Part shown: positions 1 through 11,000 of the stretch, one piece after another
Layout: the number at the start of each line of letters is the position of its first letter
Numbering within the stretch: the stretch's first letter is position 1
Origin: Omphiscola glabra
Lineage: Eukaryota; Mollusca; Gastropoda; Lymnaeidae
Length of the DNA stretch: 64,000 bases
Direction of reading: 5' to 3'
Assembly (NCBI GenBank): GCA_964017045.1
Contig: OZ024808.1
Location: 1,575,666 to 1,639,665, forward strand
Notes under the pieces: generated by a model
Seen by the model: the letters and a program-made list of their open reading frames with translations, nothing else
What the model was told of the DNA's origin: nothing
Database searches by the model: none
Position numbers and translations under genes: made by a program

Positions 1-1378
1 AAAGCTATGGAACAACACCTTTGTTATCCCAGGAGTCATAAACTAGTAAAGCTATGGACACAACACCTTTGTTATCCCAGGAGTCATAAACTAGTAAAGC
101 TATGGACACAACACCTTTGTTATCCCAGGAGTCATAAACTAGTAAAGCTATGGACACAACACCTTTGTTATCCCAGGAGTCATAAACTAGTAAAGCTATG
201 GACACAACACCTTTGTTATCCCAGGAGTCATAAACTAGTAAAGCTATGGAACAACACCTTTGTTATCCCAGGAGTCATAAACTAGTAAAGCTATGGACAC
301 AACACCTTTGTTATCCCAGGAGTCATAAACTAGTAAAGCTATGGACACAACACCTTTGTTATCCCAGGAGTCATAAACTAGTAAAGCTATGGAACAACAC
401 CTTTGTTATCCCAGGAGTCATAAACTAGTAAAGCTATGGACACAACACCTTTGTTATCCCAGGAGTCATAAACTAGTAAAGCTATGGACACAACACCTTT
501 GTTATCCCAGGAGTCATAAACTAGTAAAGCTATGGAACAACACCTTTGTTATCCCAGGAGTCATAAACTAGTAAAGCTATGGACACAACACCTTTGTTAT
601 CCCAGGAGTCATAAACTAGTAAAGCTATGGACACAACACCTTTGTTATCCCAGGAGTCATAAACTAGTAAAGCTATGGAACAACACCTTTGTTATCCCAG
701 GAGTCATAAACTAGTAAAGCTATGGACACAACACCTTTGTTATCCCAGGAGTCATAAACTAGTAAAGCTATGGACACAACACCTTTGTTATCCCAGGAGT
801 CATAAACTAGTAAAGCTATAGGCACCAGGCCTTTGTTATCCCGGCAGTCATAAACTAGTAAAGCTATGGACACAACACCTTTGTTATCCCGGCAGTCATA
901 AACTAGTAAAGCTATAGGCACCAGGCCTTTGTTATCCCGGCAGTCATAAACTAGTAAAGCTATGGACACAACACTTTTGTTATCCCGGCAGTCATAAACT
1001 AGTAAAGCTATGGACACAACACCTTTGTTATCCCGGCAGTCATAAACTAGTAAAGCTATGGACACCAGGCCTTTGTTATCCCAGGAGTCATAGACTAACT
1101 AGTAAAGCTATGGACACCATGCCTTTGTTATCCCAGGAGTCATAGACTAACTAGTAAAGCTATGGACACCAGGCCTTTGTTATCCCAGGAGTCATAAACT
1201 AGTAAAGCTATGGACACCAGGCCTTTGTTATCCCAGCAGTCATAGACTAGTAAAGCTATGGGCACCAGGCCTTTGTTATCCCAGCAGTCATAGACTAGTA
1301 AAGCTATGGGCACCAGGCCTTTGTTATCCCAGGAGCCATAGACTAACTAGTAAAGCTATAGACACCAGGCCTTTGTTT
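1..1378 (+). repeat. 48-bp minisatellite, gene 1 intron 1, with a 143-bp higher-order period
   Basis: About 28 units containing CTTTGTTATCCCAGGAGTCA and ACTAGTAAAGCTATGGACAC. Between about 240 and 720 every third unit lacks one base (GGAACAACACC), giving a 48+48+47 = 143-bp higher-order repeat. Later units (from about 820) carry CACCAGGCC and GACTAACTAGT like the 53-bp array in gene 2 intron 1, so the two arrays share ancestry. Confidence 0.97.
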
Positions 1379-1761
1379 ACGTTAATTTGGTTGTTGTAAT
1401 CCAACTTTGATGTTTTGTGGATTTCTCTCAGGTTCTCCCCAAGAATGTCTTTCTCATTTAATGCAGCGTGTCTACACATTACTTTAAAGTTCTCTGTCAT
1501 GGCTATGTAACATTCTCCAATGATGTCAACAGCTGACCTACTTTCAAATGAAACTTTCAACAAAAAAAAAAGCAAAAGAAAAGAAAAAAACAAAATCTCT
1601 AACTCATGTTCACATGTTGATAGCTTTAGATTTTGATCTAGGTCAGTGTGGACAGCCAAGACAAAGCTAGGAGCGTCATAAACATGGACATAAAATCCCT
1701 TCGCCACTGTGAGGAGGGTTTTTGTGTATGATGACTTTCACTGACACAAACAGAATGACCA
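1379..1761. other. Unique part of gene 1 intron 1
   Basis: No gene seen. The stretch from about 1490 to 1660 is homologous to gene 2 at 37455-37600 and to the right end of the gene 2 GATA-rich array. Here the GATCTAGGTCAGTG motif (about 1635-1648) is single-copy. Confidence 0.7.
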
Positions 1762-1831
1762 CATTCTGTTGGCTCACTGTTGGCTCACTGTTGGCTCACT
1801 GTTGGCTCACTGTTGGCTCACTGTTGGCTCA
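1762..1831 (+). repeat. 12-bp tandem repeat
   Basis: About six copies of TTGGCTCACTGT in gene 1 intron 1. Confidence 0.95.
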
Positions 1832-1975
1832 CTGGGATCATTATTTATGTCTGCTAATTTAGCAGGGAACCAATCATATGAAAGTTTATTTTGTCTTCTT
1901 TTTGTGGAGAAATGCGTTACTGTGGTGAAGTATTAGATGTTTTTATTATTACAATTTTTTCTTCTCTCGAACTAG

Positions 1976-2089
1976 GTCACCCATTGGCGCAGTCCACGTT
2001 TCCATGCTTACTTCCCCGTAGCCGGCTCATACCCTGCAATTCTGGCAGATATGTTGTCTGATGGTATCGGGTGCATAGCATTTAGTTAC
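1976..2089 (+). CDS. Ddc: Gene 1 exon 2 (residues 68-105)
   Basis: 38 codons, phase 0 at both ends, acceptor CTAG and donor GTCAGT. It encodes VTHWRSP, FHAYFP and [10 protein letters not shown], the substrate-pocket segment of the family, and ends GIGCIAFSY. The family consensus there is GCIGFSW, so gene 1 has G102A and W105Y. Cys100 (TGC) is intact, unlike in gene 2. Confidence 0.93.
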
Positions 2090-5000
2090 GTCAGTCGGGT
2101 TTTGTATTTTGTTAGTGATTGCTTTGGCGGTGACCAAAAGCGATGAATTAGGAGGACATAGGGAATTTCATATTAAAATAAAACTTTGCTAGTTAAAATG
2201 TTGGACTCCTGACTCTTAGAGATATTACAACCTCCTGACTCTTAGGGACACGACATTCTCCTGACCCTTAGAGACATTACATTCTCCTGACTCTTAGAGA
2301 CATTAAATTCTCCTGACTCTTGGAGACATTACATTCTCCTGACTCTTGGAGACATTACATTCTCCTGACTCTTGGAGACATTACATTCTCCTGACTCTTA
2401 GAGACATTACATTCTCCTGACTCTTGGAGACATTACATTCTCCTGACTCTTAGGGACATTACATTCTCCTGACTCTTAGAGACATTACATTCTCCTGACT
2501 CTTGGAGACATTACATTCTCCTGACTCTTAGGGACATTACATTCCCCTTCTAAATTCAACATAACTTTTGATAAAACATCTATATATTATGTTATTTAAA
2601 TCATGAAAACACTTAGTTTAGACATGTTATGAGATTGTTAAAAAAAAACTTTTGTTGAAACGTTCATAAATAGATGACATTGTGTTTTTGACTTTCCTTA
2701 TTTTTAACTTACATTTGAACCATCTTGTCCAATGTTCATTATTTTTAACTTACATTTGAACCATCTTGTCCATTGTTCATTATTTTTAACTTACATTTGA
2801 ACCATCTTGTCCAATGTTCATTATTTCTAAGTTACATCTGAACCATCATGTCATATGTTCCAGGCCACCAGTCCAGCGTGTACTGAATTAGATGTCTCCA
2901 TGATGGACTGGTTGGCAAAGATGTTGAACTTGCCCAAAGAGTTTCTGTTCAGTGATGGAGGAAAAGGGGGAGGTGTTATACAGGTGAGTGTGATTAAATA
3001 AAGGTCGAGGTATTACACAGGAAGGTAAGCTTAAAAAAAGGTTGAGGTATTATACAGGTAGGTAAGATTAGGTAACAGTGTTATACAGGTAGGTTAGATT
3101 AGGTAACAGTGTTATACAGGCAGGTTAGATTAGGTAACAGTGTTATACAGGTAGGTTAGATTAGGTAACAGTGTTATACAGGCAGGTTAGATTAGGTAAC
3201 AGTGTTATACAGGTAGGTTAGATTAGGTAACAGTATTATACAGGTAGGTTAGATTAGGTAACAGTGTTATACAGGCAGGTTAGATTAGGTAACAGTGTTA
3301 TACAGGTAGGTTAGATTAGGTAACAGTGTTATACAGGCAGGTTAGATTAGGTAACAGTGTTATACAGACTGGTTAGATTAGGTAACAGTGTTATGCAGGC
3401 AGGTTAGATTAGGTAACAGTGTTATACAGGTAGGTTAGATAGGTAACAGTGTTATACAGGTAGGTTAGATTAGGGAACAGTGTTATACAGGTAGGTTAGA
3501 TTAGGTAACAGTGTTATACAGGTAGGTTAGATTAGGAACAGTGTTATACAGGTAGGTTAGATTAGGTAACAGTGTTATACAGGTAGGTTAGATTAGGTAA
3601 CAGTGTTATACAGGTAAGTTAGATTAGGTAACAGTGTTATACAGGTAGGTTATAGTTCAGGCAAAGTGAAGATATGTTTGTGTGTGTTGGGGGGGGGGGC
3701 GGTGTGGTATAACAAGAAGACGAGCTCTTAAAGTTTAAAGTTAAATTAATATTGACGGTCTGATATTGTTAGTGTTTATACAATATTGACGGTCTGATAT
3801 TGTTAGTGTTTATACAATATTGACGGTCTGATATTGTTAGTGTTTATACAATATTGACGGTCTGATATTGTTAGTGTTTATACAATATTGACGGTCTGAT
3901 ATTGTTAGTGTTTATACAATATTGACGGTCTGATATTCTTAGTGTTTATACAATAGTAAATTTGTTGTAACCATACAGTAACCAGACTCAAATATAATTC
4001 ATCAGAAACAAATATATTGAAATTTTTTTTTTTTTTTAACTTTGTAATGATAAGACAGCCCATTAATGGTAGAACACCCCTAGAATCTTTGGGCACAGAC
4101 TCAACCGCCCAGTGAACCTTAATTTATGATGGAACTGTTTGCCAACTGCCTGCTAAATGCCTCCTAACTGCCTGCTAAATGCCTGCTGTTTTACCTCCAT
4201 AAGTTGCAGTGTAGTCGATGGCATAAGAAGGATTGCTGTGGATGTGGCAGACAGCCCGGGGAAACATTTTAAACAATTCTATGACAGGGTGGCGTTTTTG
4301 GCTGAATGGAGTTTTATTATTGGAAGAAGCTGCAAAAAGCTTGAACTGCCCTGGGTAGCAATAACACTAGCTACGCCTCTGAGTGTAGTTGTCATGGCAA
4401 TAGCACTAGCTACGCCTCTGAGTGTAGTTGTCATGGCAATAACACTAGATATGCCTCTGAGTGTAGTAGTCAGGGCAATAACACTACCTACGCCTCTGAG
4501 TGTAGTAGTCATGGCAATAACACTAGCTACGCCTCTGAGTGTAGTTGTCATGGCAATAGCACTAGCTATGCCTCTGAGTGTAGTTGTCATGGCAATAGCA
4601 CTAGCTACGCCTCTGAGTGTAGTAGTCATGGCAATAGCACTAGCTATGCCTCTGAGTGTAGTTGTCATGGCAATAACACTAGCTATGCCTCTGAGTGTAG
4701 TTGTCATGGCAATAGCACTAGCTACGCCTCTTAGTGTAGTAGTCATGGCAATAACACTAGATATGCCTCTGAGTGTAGTTGTCATGGCAATAACACTAGA
4801 TATGCCTCTGAGTGTAGTTGTCATGGCAATAGCACTAGCTATGCCTCTGAGTGTAGTAGTCATGGCAATAAAACTAGCTATGCCTCTTAGTGTAGTTGTC
4901 ATTGCAATAACACTAGCTATGCCTCTGAGTGTAGTTGTCATGGCAATAACACTAGCTACACCTCTTAGTGTAGTAGTCATGGCAATAACACTAGCTATGC

Positions 5001-8000
5001 CTCTGAGTGTAGTTGTCATGGCAATAGCACTAGCTATGCCTCTGAGTGTAGTTGTCATGGCAATAACACTAGCTATGCCTCTGAGTGTAGTTGTCATGGC
5101 AATAACACTAGCTACACCTCTTAGTGTAGTAATCATGGCAATAACACTAGCTATGCCTCTGAGTGTAGTAGTAGAAATGTTGATATTGCAATTAATTTAA
5201 GAACAAAAATATTGATATTGCAGTAAATAATAGAACCAAAATATTGATATTGCAATAAATGTAAGAACAAAAATATTGATATTGCAATAATTGTAAGAAC
5301 AAAAAAATTGATTGGACAATATATGTAAGAGGAAAAAATGTTTATATTACACTTGATGTTAGAACAAAAATGTTGATATTACAGTAAATGTACGAACAAA
5401 AATATTGATGTTATACATTATTTACAGGGCACAGCAAGTGAGGCAACTCTTGTAGCACTCTTGTCTGCTAGAACTAACACGATTAATAAGCTCAAGAAAG
5501 ACAACCCCCAGATGACCCAAGGGCAGATCATTGATAAACTGGTGGCTTATTGTTCAGAGGAGGTGAGTTATCTGGTACTAGACCGTGTTCATGTGTTGGG
5601 TTGTGAGTTATCTGGTATTAGACCGTGTTCACATGTTGGGTTGTGAGTTATGTGGTATTAGACCGTGTTCACGTGTTGGGTTGTGAGTTATCTGGTATTA
5701 GACCGTGTTCACGTGTTGGGCTGTGGGCAATGACATTTTCGTTATGGCTTATGTCCATATGTATTCATGATGCCATCGTCTTTGTGTGTTTGAAATAGTG
5801 GTGCATTCATGCAAATATCACGGGATGTGTAGTGAACTTCTTTATGATGTGTAGTGACCTCATTTATGATGTGTAGTGACCTCATTTATGATGTGTAGTG
5901 AACTTCTTTATGATGTGTAGTGAACTTCTTTATGATGTGTATTGACTTTCTTTATGATGTGTAGTAACCTTCTTTATGATGTGTAGTGACCTCATTTATG
6001 ATGTGTAGTGACCTCATTTATGATGTGTAGTGACCATATTTATGGACTGAGGTATTATTTTGTGCTCTGTAAAGGTGGCCATCAAAATAAAAGAACATAT
6101 ATTCACACCTGTATTTGCAAACGAGAATCTATTATTTCTTATTAATTTTCTTTAATTTATTGATTCCTTATATCTTTATTGAAATTTCAAATTCAGTTTT
6201 TAATATTTTTTACTGCGTATATCCCCAGGCCCATTCATCAGTTGAGAGAGCCTCACTTATCGGTATGGTACAAATGAAATCACTACCAACAGATGACCAA
6301 GGATCACTAAGAGGATCGGAGCTAGACTCTGCCATCAATAAGGACAAGGAGCAAGGCTTGATACCTTTCTTTGTAAGATATTCATGATTTTATTACGTAA
6401 AAACTCGAGTTATGAATTCCACGTCAAGATTTGACTTTCATGAATGAATTTTTCCGATTTCAGATAATATATGTGTACGATTGTTAAAGGTCAGATGATT
6501 TTAGAAGCCTTTGAAAAATAATCTTAGTCCACGTGAAATTTGGAACACATTTTTAAACAACGTCAGATTTCATTAAAGCACAAAAGACATATTGCACAAT
6601 GAAAATCCGTGTATGGCAGCAATTTCGGCCACTGAAATGTTGGCCATGTAGGGCTTTGGCCTGCCTCACTACTTCCTTCCACTCAGACCTAACTAATGCT
6701 TTTCTTTTCCATGCTTGGATTCCCAGTTGTTGTGGATCTTTTTCCACATCATCCATCCATCTAAGCCTAGTTCTGCCATCTAAGCCTAGTTCTGCCATCT
6801 AAGCCTAGATCTGCCAACTAAGCCTAGGTCTGCCATCTAAGCCTAGATCTGCCTTTGAGCCATTTTCCTCTGGAGTTTTGGTAGTGCGCCCTCTTCACTC
6901 CTCTGTCATTTGGCATTAAGCGTCCTACCCAGTGTAGCCTCCCCTTTTTTATTTCTGCTACTAGGATGGGATCCTTGTATATAGTCCATACACTTCCTGG
7001 TTGGTTCGTATTCTCCATCCATATTCATCCATATTCATCCATATTCATCCGTTGTTGGTCCATACATTTTCTGGAGAACTTTTCTCATGTGTTTAATAGG
7101 AAGGGCCGAGTAGAAAAAGTACTTAAGTTACAATTTTTCAAAAATGAGTTAAACCCGGCATTATATTTGATGACTTCCCCTGAATCATTCCTGTAAATAT
7201 AAATCATAAAAAATGTACACAAGTGTTTGATGCAGAGTTACCTCGAGCAGATTTTAAGGTATTTAAATAAGAATTTAAAAACTTTAAACTCATTTATCTC
7301 AAAACTGCAAAAATACACTTAAGTAATTTTTCTACTCGACCCTTGCTGACATTTTTTGTTAAGGTCCAAGTTTGACTTGCATATGTTACAACTGGTCTGA
7401 TTACACTTTTCTATTTGGTTTTCTTTGTTTTTCTTGTAATGTTTTTTACTTTTGAGTATTTTCTGACCACTGAAGGATGCCCTGTTTCTGATCAATATTC
7501 TTTCTTTTACTTTTATTAGTAATTCATTTCTTTCATTCATTAAGGATCCTAGGAATTTGAATTGATTCACTTTTTCCAAAGTATGATTTCAAATTTTAAT
7601 GGTTTCATCTGTCGTCTTCTCTTTTCATAGTCATATATTTTTTATTTTTTTTTAACTTCCAGCCCTGATTGTAGTGATGCGTCTTCTAATTCAATAAAAG
7701 CTTTTCTATGTCATCAGCATATTATAATAATAATAATAATAAAGTTCATTTGAAAAAATCACGCTTCATCCCCAAAGGCTCGAAGCGCGGTACAAAAACA
7801 AAGTTGGGAGTTAATAACTAGGGGGAGAGTGTCCAGTGTCATCAGCATATGATAGATACTGAATGGGCTAATTGGGGAGAGTGTCCAGTGTCATCAGCAT
7901 ATGATAGATACTGAATGGGCTGGTTGGGGAGAGTGTCCAGTGTCATCAGCATATGATAGATACTGAATGGGCTAATTGGGGAGAGTGTCCAGTGTCATCA

Positions 8001-11000
8001 GCATATGATAGATACTGAATGGGCTAATTGGGGAGAGTGTCCAGTGTCATCAGCATATGATAGATACTGAATGGGCTGGTTGGGGAGTGTGTCCAGTGTC
8101 ATCAGCATATGATAGATACTGAATGGGCTAATTGGGGAGAGTGTCCAGTGTCATCAGCATATGATAGATACTGAATGGGCTGGTTGGGGAGAGTGTCCAG
8201 TGTCATCAGCATATGATAGATACTGAAGGGACTTATTGGGGAGAGTGTCCAGTGTCATCAGCATATGATAGATACTGAAGGGACTTATTGGGGAGAGTGC
8301 CCATTGGTTGTGGGTCTTGGGTTTCCATTCAGAAAGTATCCTGTTATTGTTCTTCTGGTGTCAACATGTTTGCTTCTTATAACTCTCTCCAAAGCTAGGT
8401 TAAATAGCATACAAGACAGTTAGTCTCCCTGTCTTATGACTCATCTAATCTGAAATTCCCTTGAATATTCTCCTAGAACCTTGATTTTGCTTTTTGAGTT
8501 GTTCAATGTTACTGATACATGTATCAGTCTTGTCAGTTTGTTGTTCAATGTTACATGTATCAGTCTTGTCAGTTTGTTGTTCAATGTTACATGTATCAGT
8601 CTTGTCAGTTTGTTGTTCAATGTTACATGTATCAGTCTTGTCAGTTTGTTGTTCAGTGTTACATGTATCAGTCTTGTCAGTTTGTTGTTCAGTGTTACAT
8701 GTATCAGTCTTGTCAGTTTGTTGTTCAGTGTTACATGTATCAGTCTTGTCAGTTTGTTGTTCAATGTTACATGTATCAGTCTTGTCAGTTTGTTGTTCAA
8801 TGTTACATGTATCAGTCTTGTCAGTTTGTTGTTCAATGTTACATGTATCAGTCTTGTCAGTTTGTTGTTCAGTGTTACATGTATCAGTCTTGTCAGTTTG
8901 TTGTTCAGTGTTACATGTATCAGTCTTGTCAGTTTGTTGTTCAGTGTTACATGTATCAGTCTTGTAAGTTTGTTGTTCAGTGTTACATGTATCAGTCTTG
9001 TCAGTTTGTTGTTCAGTGTTACGTGTATCAGTCTTGTCAGTTTGTTGTTCAGTGTTACGTGTATCAGTTTTGTCCGTTTGTTGTTCAGTGTTACATGTAT
9101 CAGTCTTGTCAGTTTGTTGTTCAATGTTACATGTATCAGTCTTGTCAGTTTGTTGTTCAGTGTTACATGTATCAGTCTTGTCAGTTTGTTGTTCAGTGTT
9201 ACATGTATCAGTCTTGTCAGTTTGTTGTTCAGTGTTACATGTATCAGTCTTGTCAGTTTGTTGTTCAATGTTACATGTATCAGTCTTGTCTGTTTGTTGT
9301 TCAATGTTACATGTAGCAGTCTTGTCAGTTTGGTGGGTATGTCAAACACCTGCAGAGTCTCATATAGTTATTTTCTTTTGATGATGTCATTGGCCATTTT
9401 ATAGTCCACATAGAGTTGATGTACTGGTCTATTATATTCCTAGCATTTATCAAATAGACATCTGATGGTGAAAATCTAATCAGTCATAATTTACATTGAC
9501 ATTTCTTATACAGCTGTGTGCAACTTTAGGGACCACAGACACATGTGGAATGGACAACCTGCAAGAACTTGGACCAATTTGTGAGTTTTTCAGATACAAT
9601 AAATCATATATTCTCTTTCCATAGTAAAAGGTTCTCAAATTATGCATTTCGACCAGAATTTTAAAAAATTGGTGTCACATCAAACATTGTATAATGGTAT
9701 AAATAATCTGTTATGGACTAATAAATATTTCAAGCTACACTAACTATGTTTAAAATATTTTTAACTTATTACTGTCGATGTATAATAATAATAATAATAA
9801 ATGTTATTGGTATTATATAATAATAATAATATAATATAATAGTAATAATAATATATAACAGTATTAGTCATAATATAATAAAAATAATAAGATATTGATA
9901 ACATAAGAACAGTAATAATAATAATGTATGATTGTGCAGGCAGCACACATGACATCTGGATGCATGTCGATGCAGCTTATGCCGGTTCCGCTTTCATATG
10001 TCCTGAGTTCAGACCTCTGCTGGATGGCGTGGAGGTAAGGAGATTCAATGATGACTGGAGACATTTTCTTTTCGATTAGCTTTCTCACATTTGACAGGCT
10101 TATTGCTGAGAGGAGTAACATAACGATGCATTTAACACACACACACACACACAACAACAACAACAACAACAACAGAAAATAACAGTTTCGAGGGCCTCAA
10201 CACGCTAAAAGCAGATGTTTTAAAACTGTAACACCATCTTTATTCCAGATGTAGATGTTATGTTTTATTCTTGGAGAATTAATAATTTACGTCCTTCTAA
10301 TCAGTCATCCTCATCTCTTCAAAAACACGAGAAAGAAATAATTAGGCATCACTACAATATTTATTTTATCACTTTGACATATTTCACAACAATACTATAT
10401 TGGACAAAGATAATACGTTGTCCTCACATAATCAAAATTCATACGATTTACACACGATGTTATAGGATGAACAAATAGAATCATTTACAAGAGCACAACA
10501 TATCAGTAATCCATACTTGACAATACATTTGCTATCTCTCTCATAATTCCCACAATTCCCTCTACTTCCTGTTTTTTATTCCTTTTAAAAACAAAAATAT
10601 AATTTTCCGAAACAAAGTTATTATTTAAATCTATGATCTGTTAAAAAAACATTTGAAACTGTTTATATTCAATTCAATAAAGCTCAAAATGTCATTGGTA
10701 TAATTATCTTTAAACGTAATCTCTAAACCGAATCTCTTAAATAAAATAGCTTCAACTCATACAACAATATCTGTAGCTCTTTCTCTCTTACTCTCAGCAC
10801 GCCATGTCCTTCAACTTTAACCCCTACAAATGGCTGCAGGTCACATTTGATGGTTCTCCATTGTGGTTAGTAAAAAAAAAATTGTTTCTTTAAAATGTAC
10901 TTTAAATCAGAGGCCGTTACAAATGACTTGAAGTAGAACTATATTTTGTCAATGAAGTCTCTGTAGAGAAGGGAGTTGCTAGAACATTTTTAAGAAGGGT

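Larger units (their letters stand above)
6540..9480 (-). mobile_element. Decayed non-LTR retrotransposon (family C) in gene 1 intron 5
   Basis: Minus-strand reverse-transcriptase fragments in the expected order from 9480 down. They are [14 protein letters not shown] [53 protein letters not shown] then [14 protein letters not shown], several YADD boxes, then [10 protein letters not shown], then [11 protein letters not shown] and [16 protein letters not shown]. These match the C-terminal half of endonuclease/RT-type non-LTR elements. Frames are broken by stops and frameshifts. Two minisatellites (8508-9320 and 7831-8300) have grown inside the RT coding sequence, and a second retroelement tail is inserted at 7722-7827. 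The gene 2 intron 5 lacks this element. Confidence 0.85.

Noticed and set aside
1..1378. CRISPR-like array
   Set aside because: Contiguous tandem units without spacers, in an animal genome.
1324..1707. 127-codon minus ORF
   Set aside because: Runs from unique intron sequence into the array, no family motif.
4157..5200. 347-codon ORF with 13-residue repeats ([13 protein letters not shown])
   Set aside because: A 39-bp array in an intron of gene 1, open on both strands because the unit is a multiple of three; the paralogous intron has a 28-bp unit that breaks any frame.
5461..5646. ORF continuing past exon 4 into the 40-bp array
   Set aside because: The exon ends at the GTGAGT donor at 5563; the rest is read-through of the repeat.
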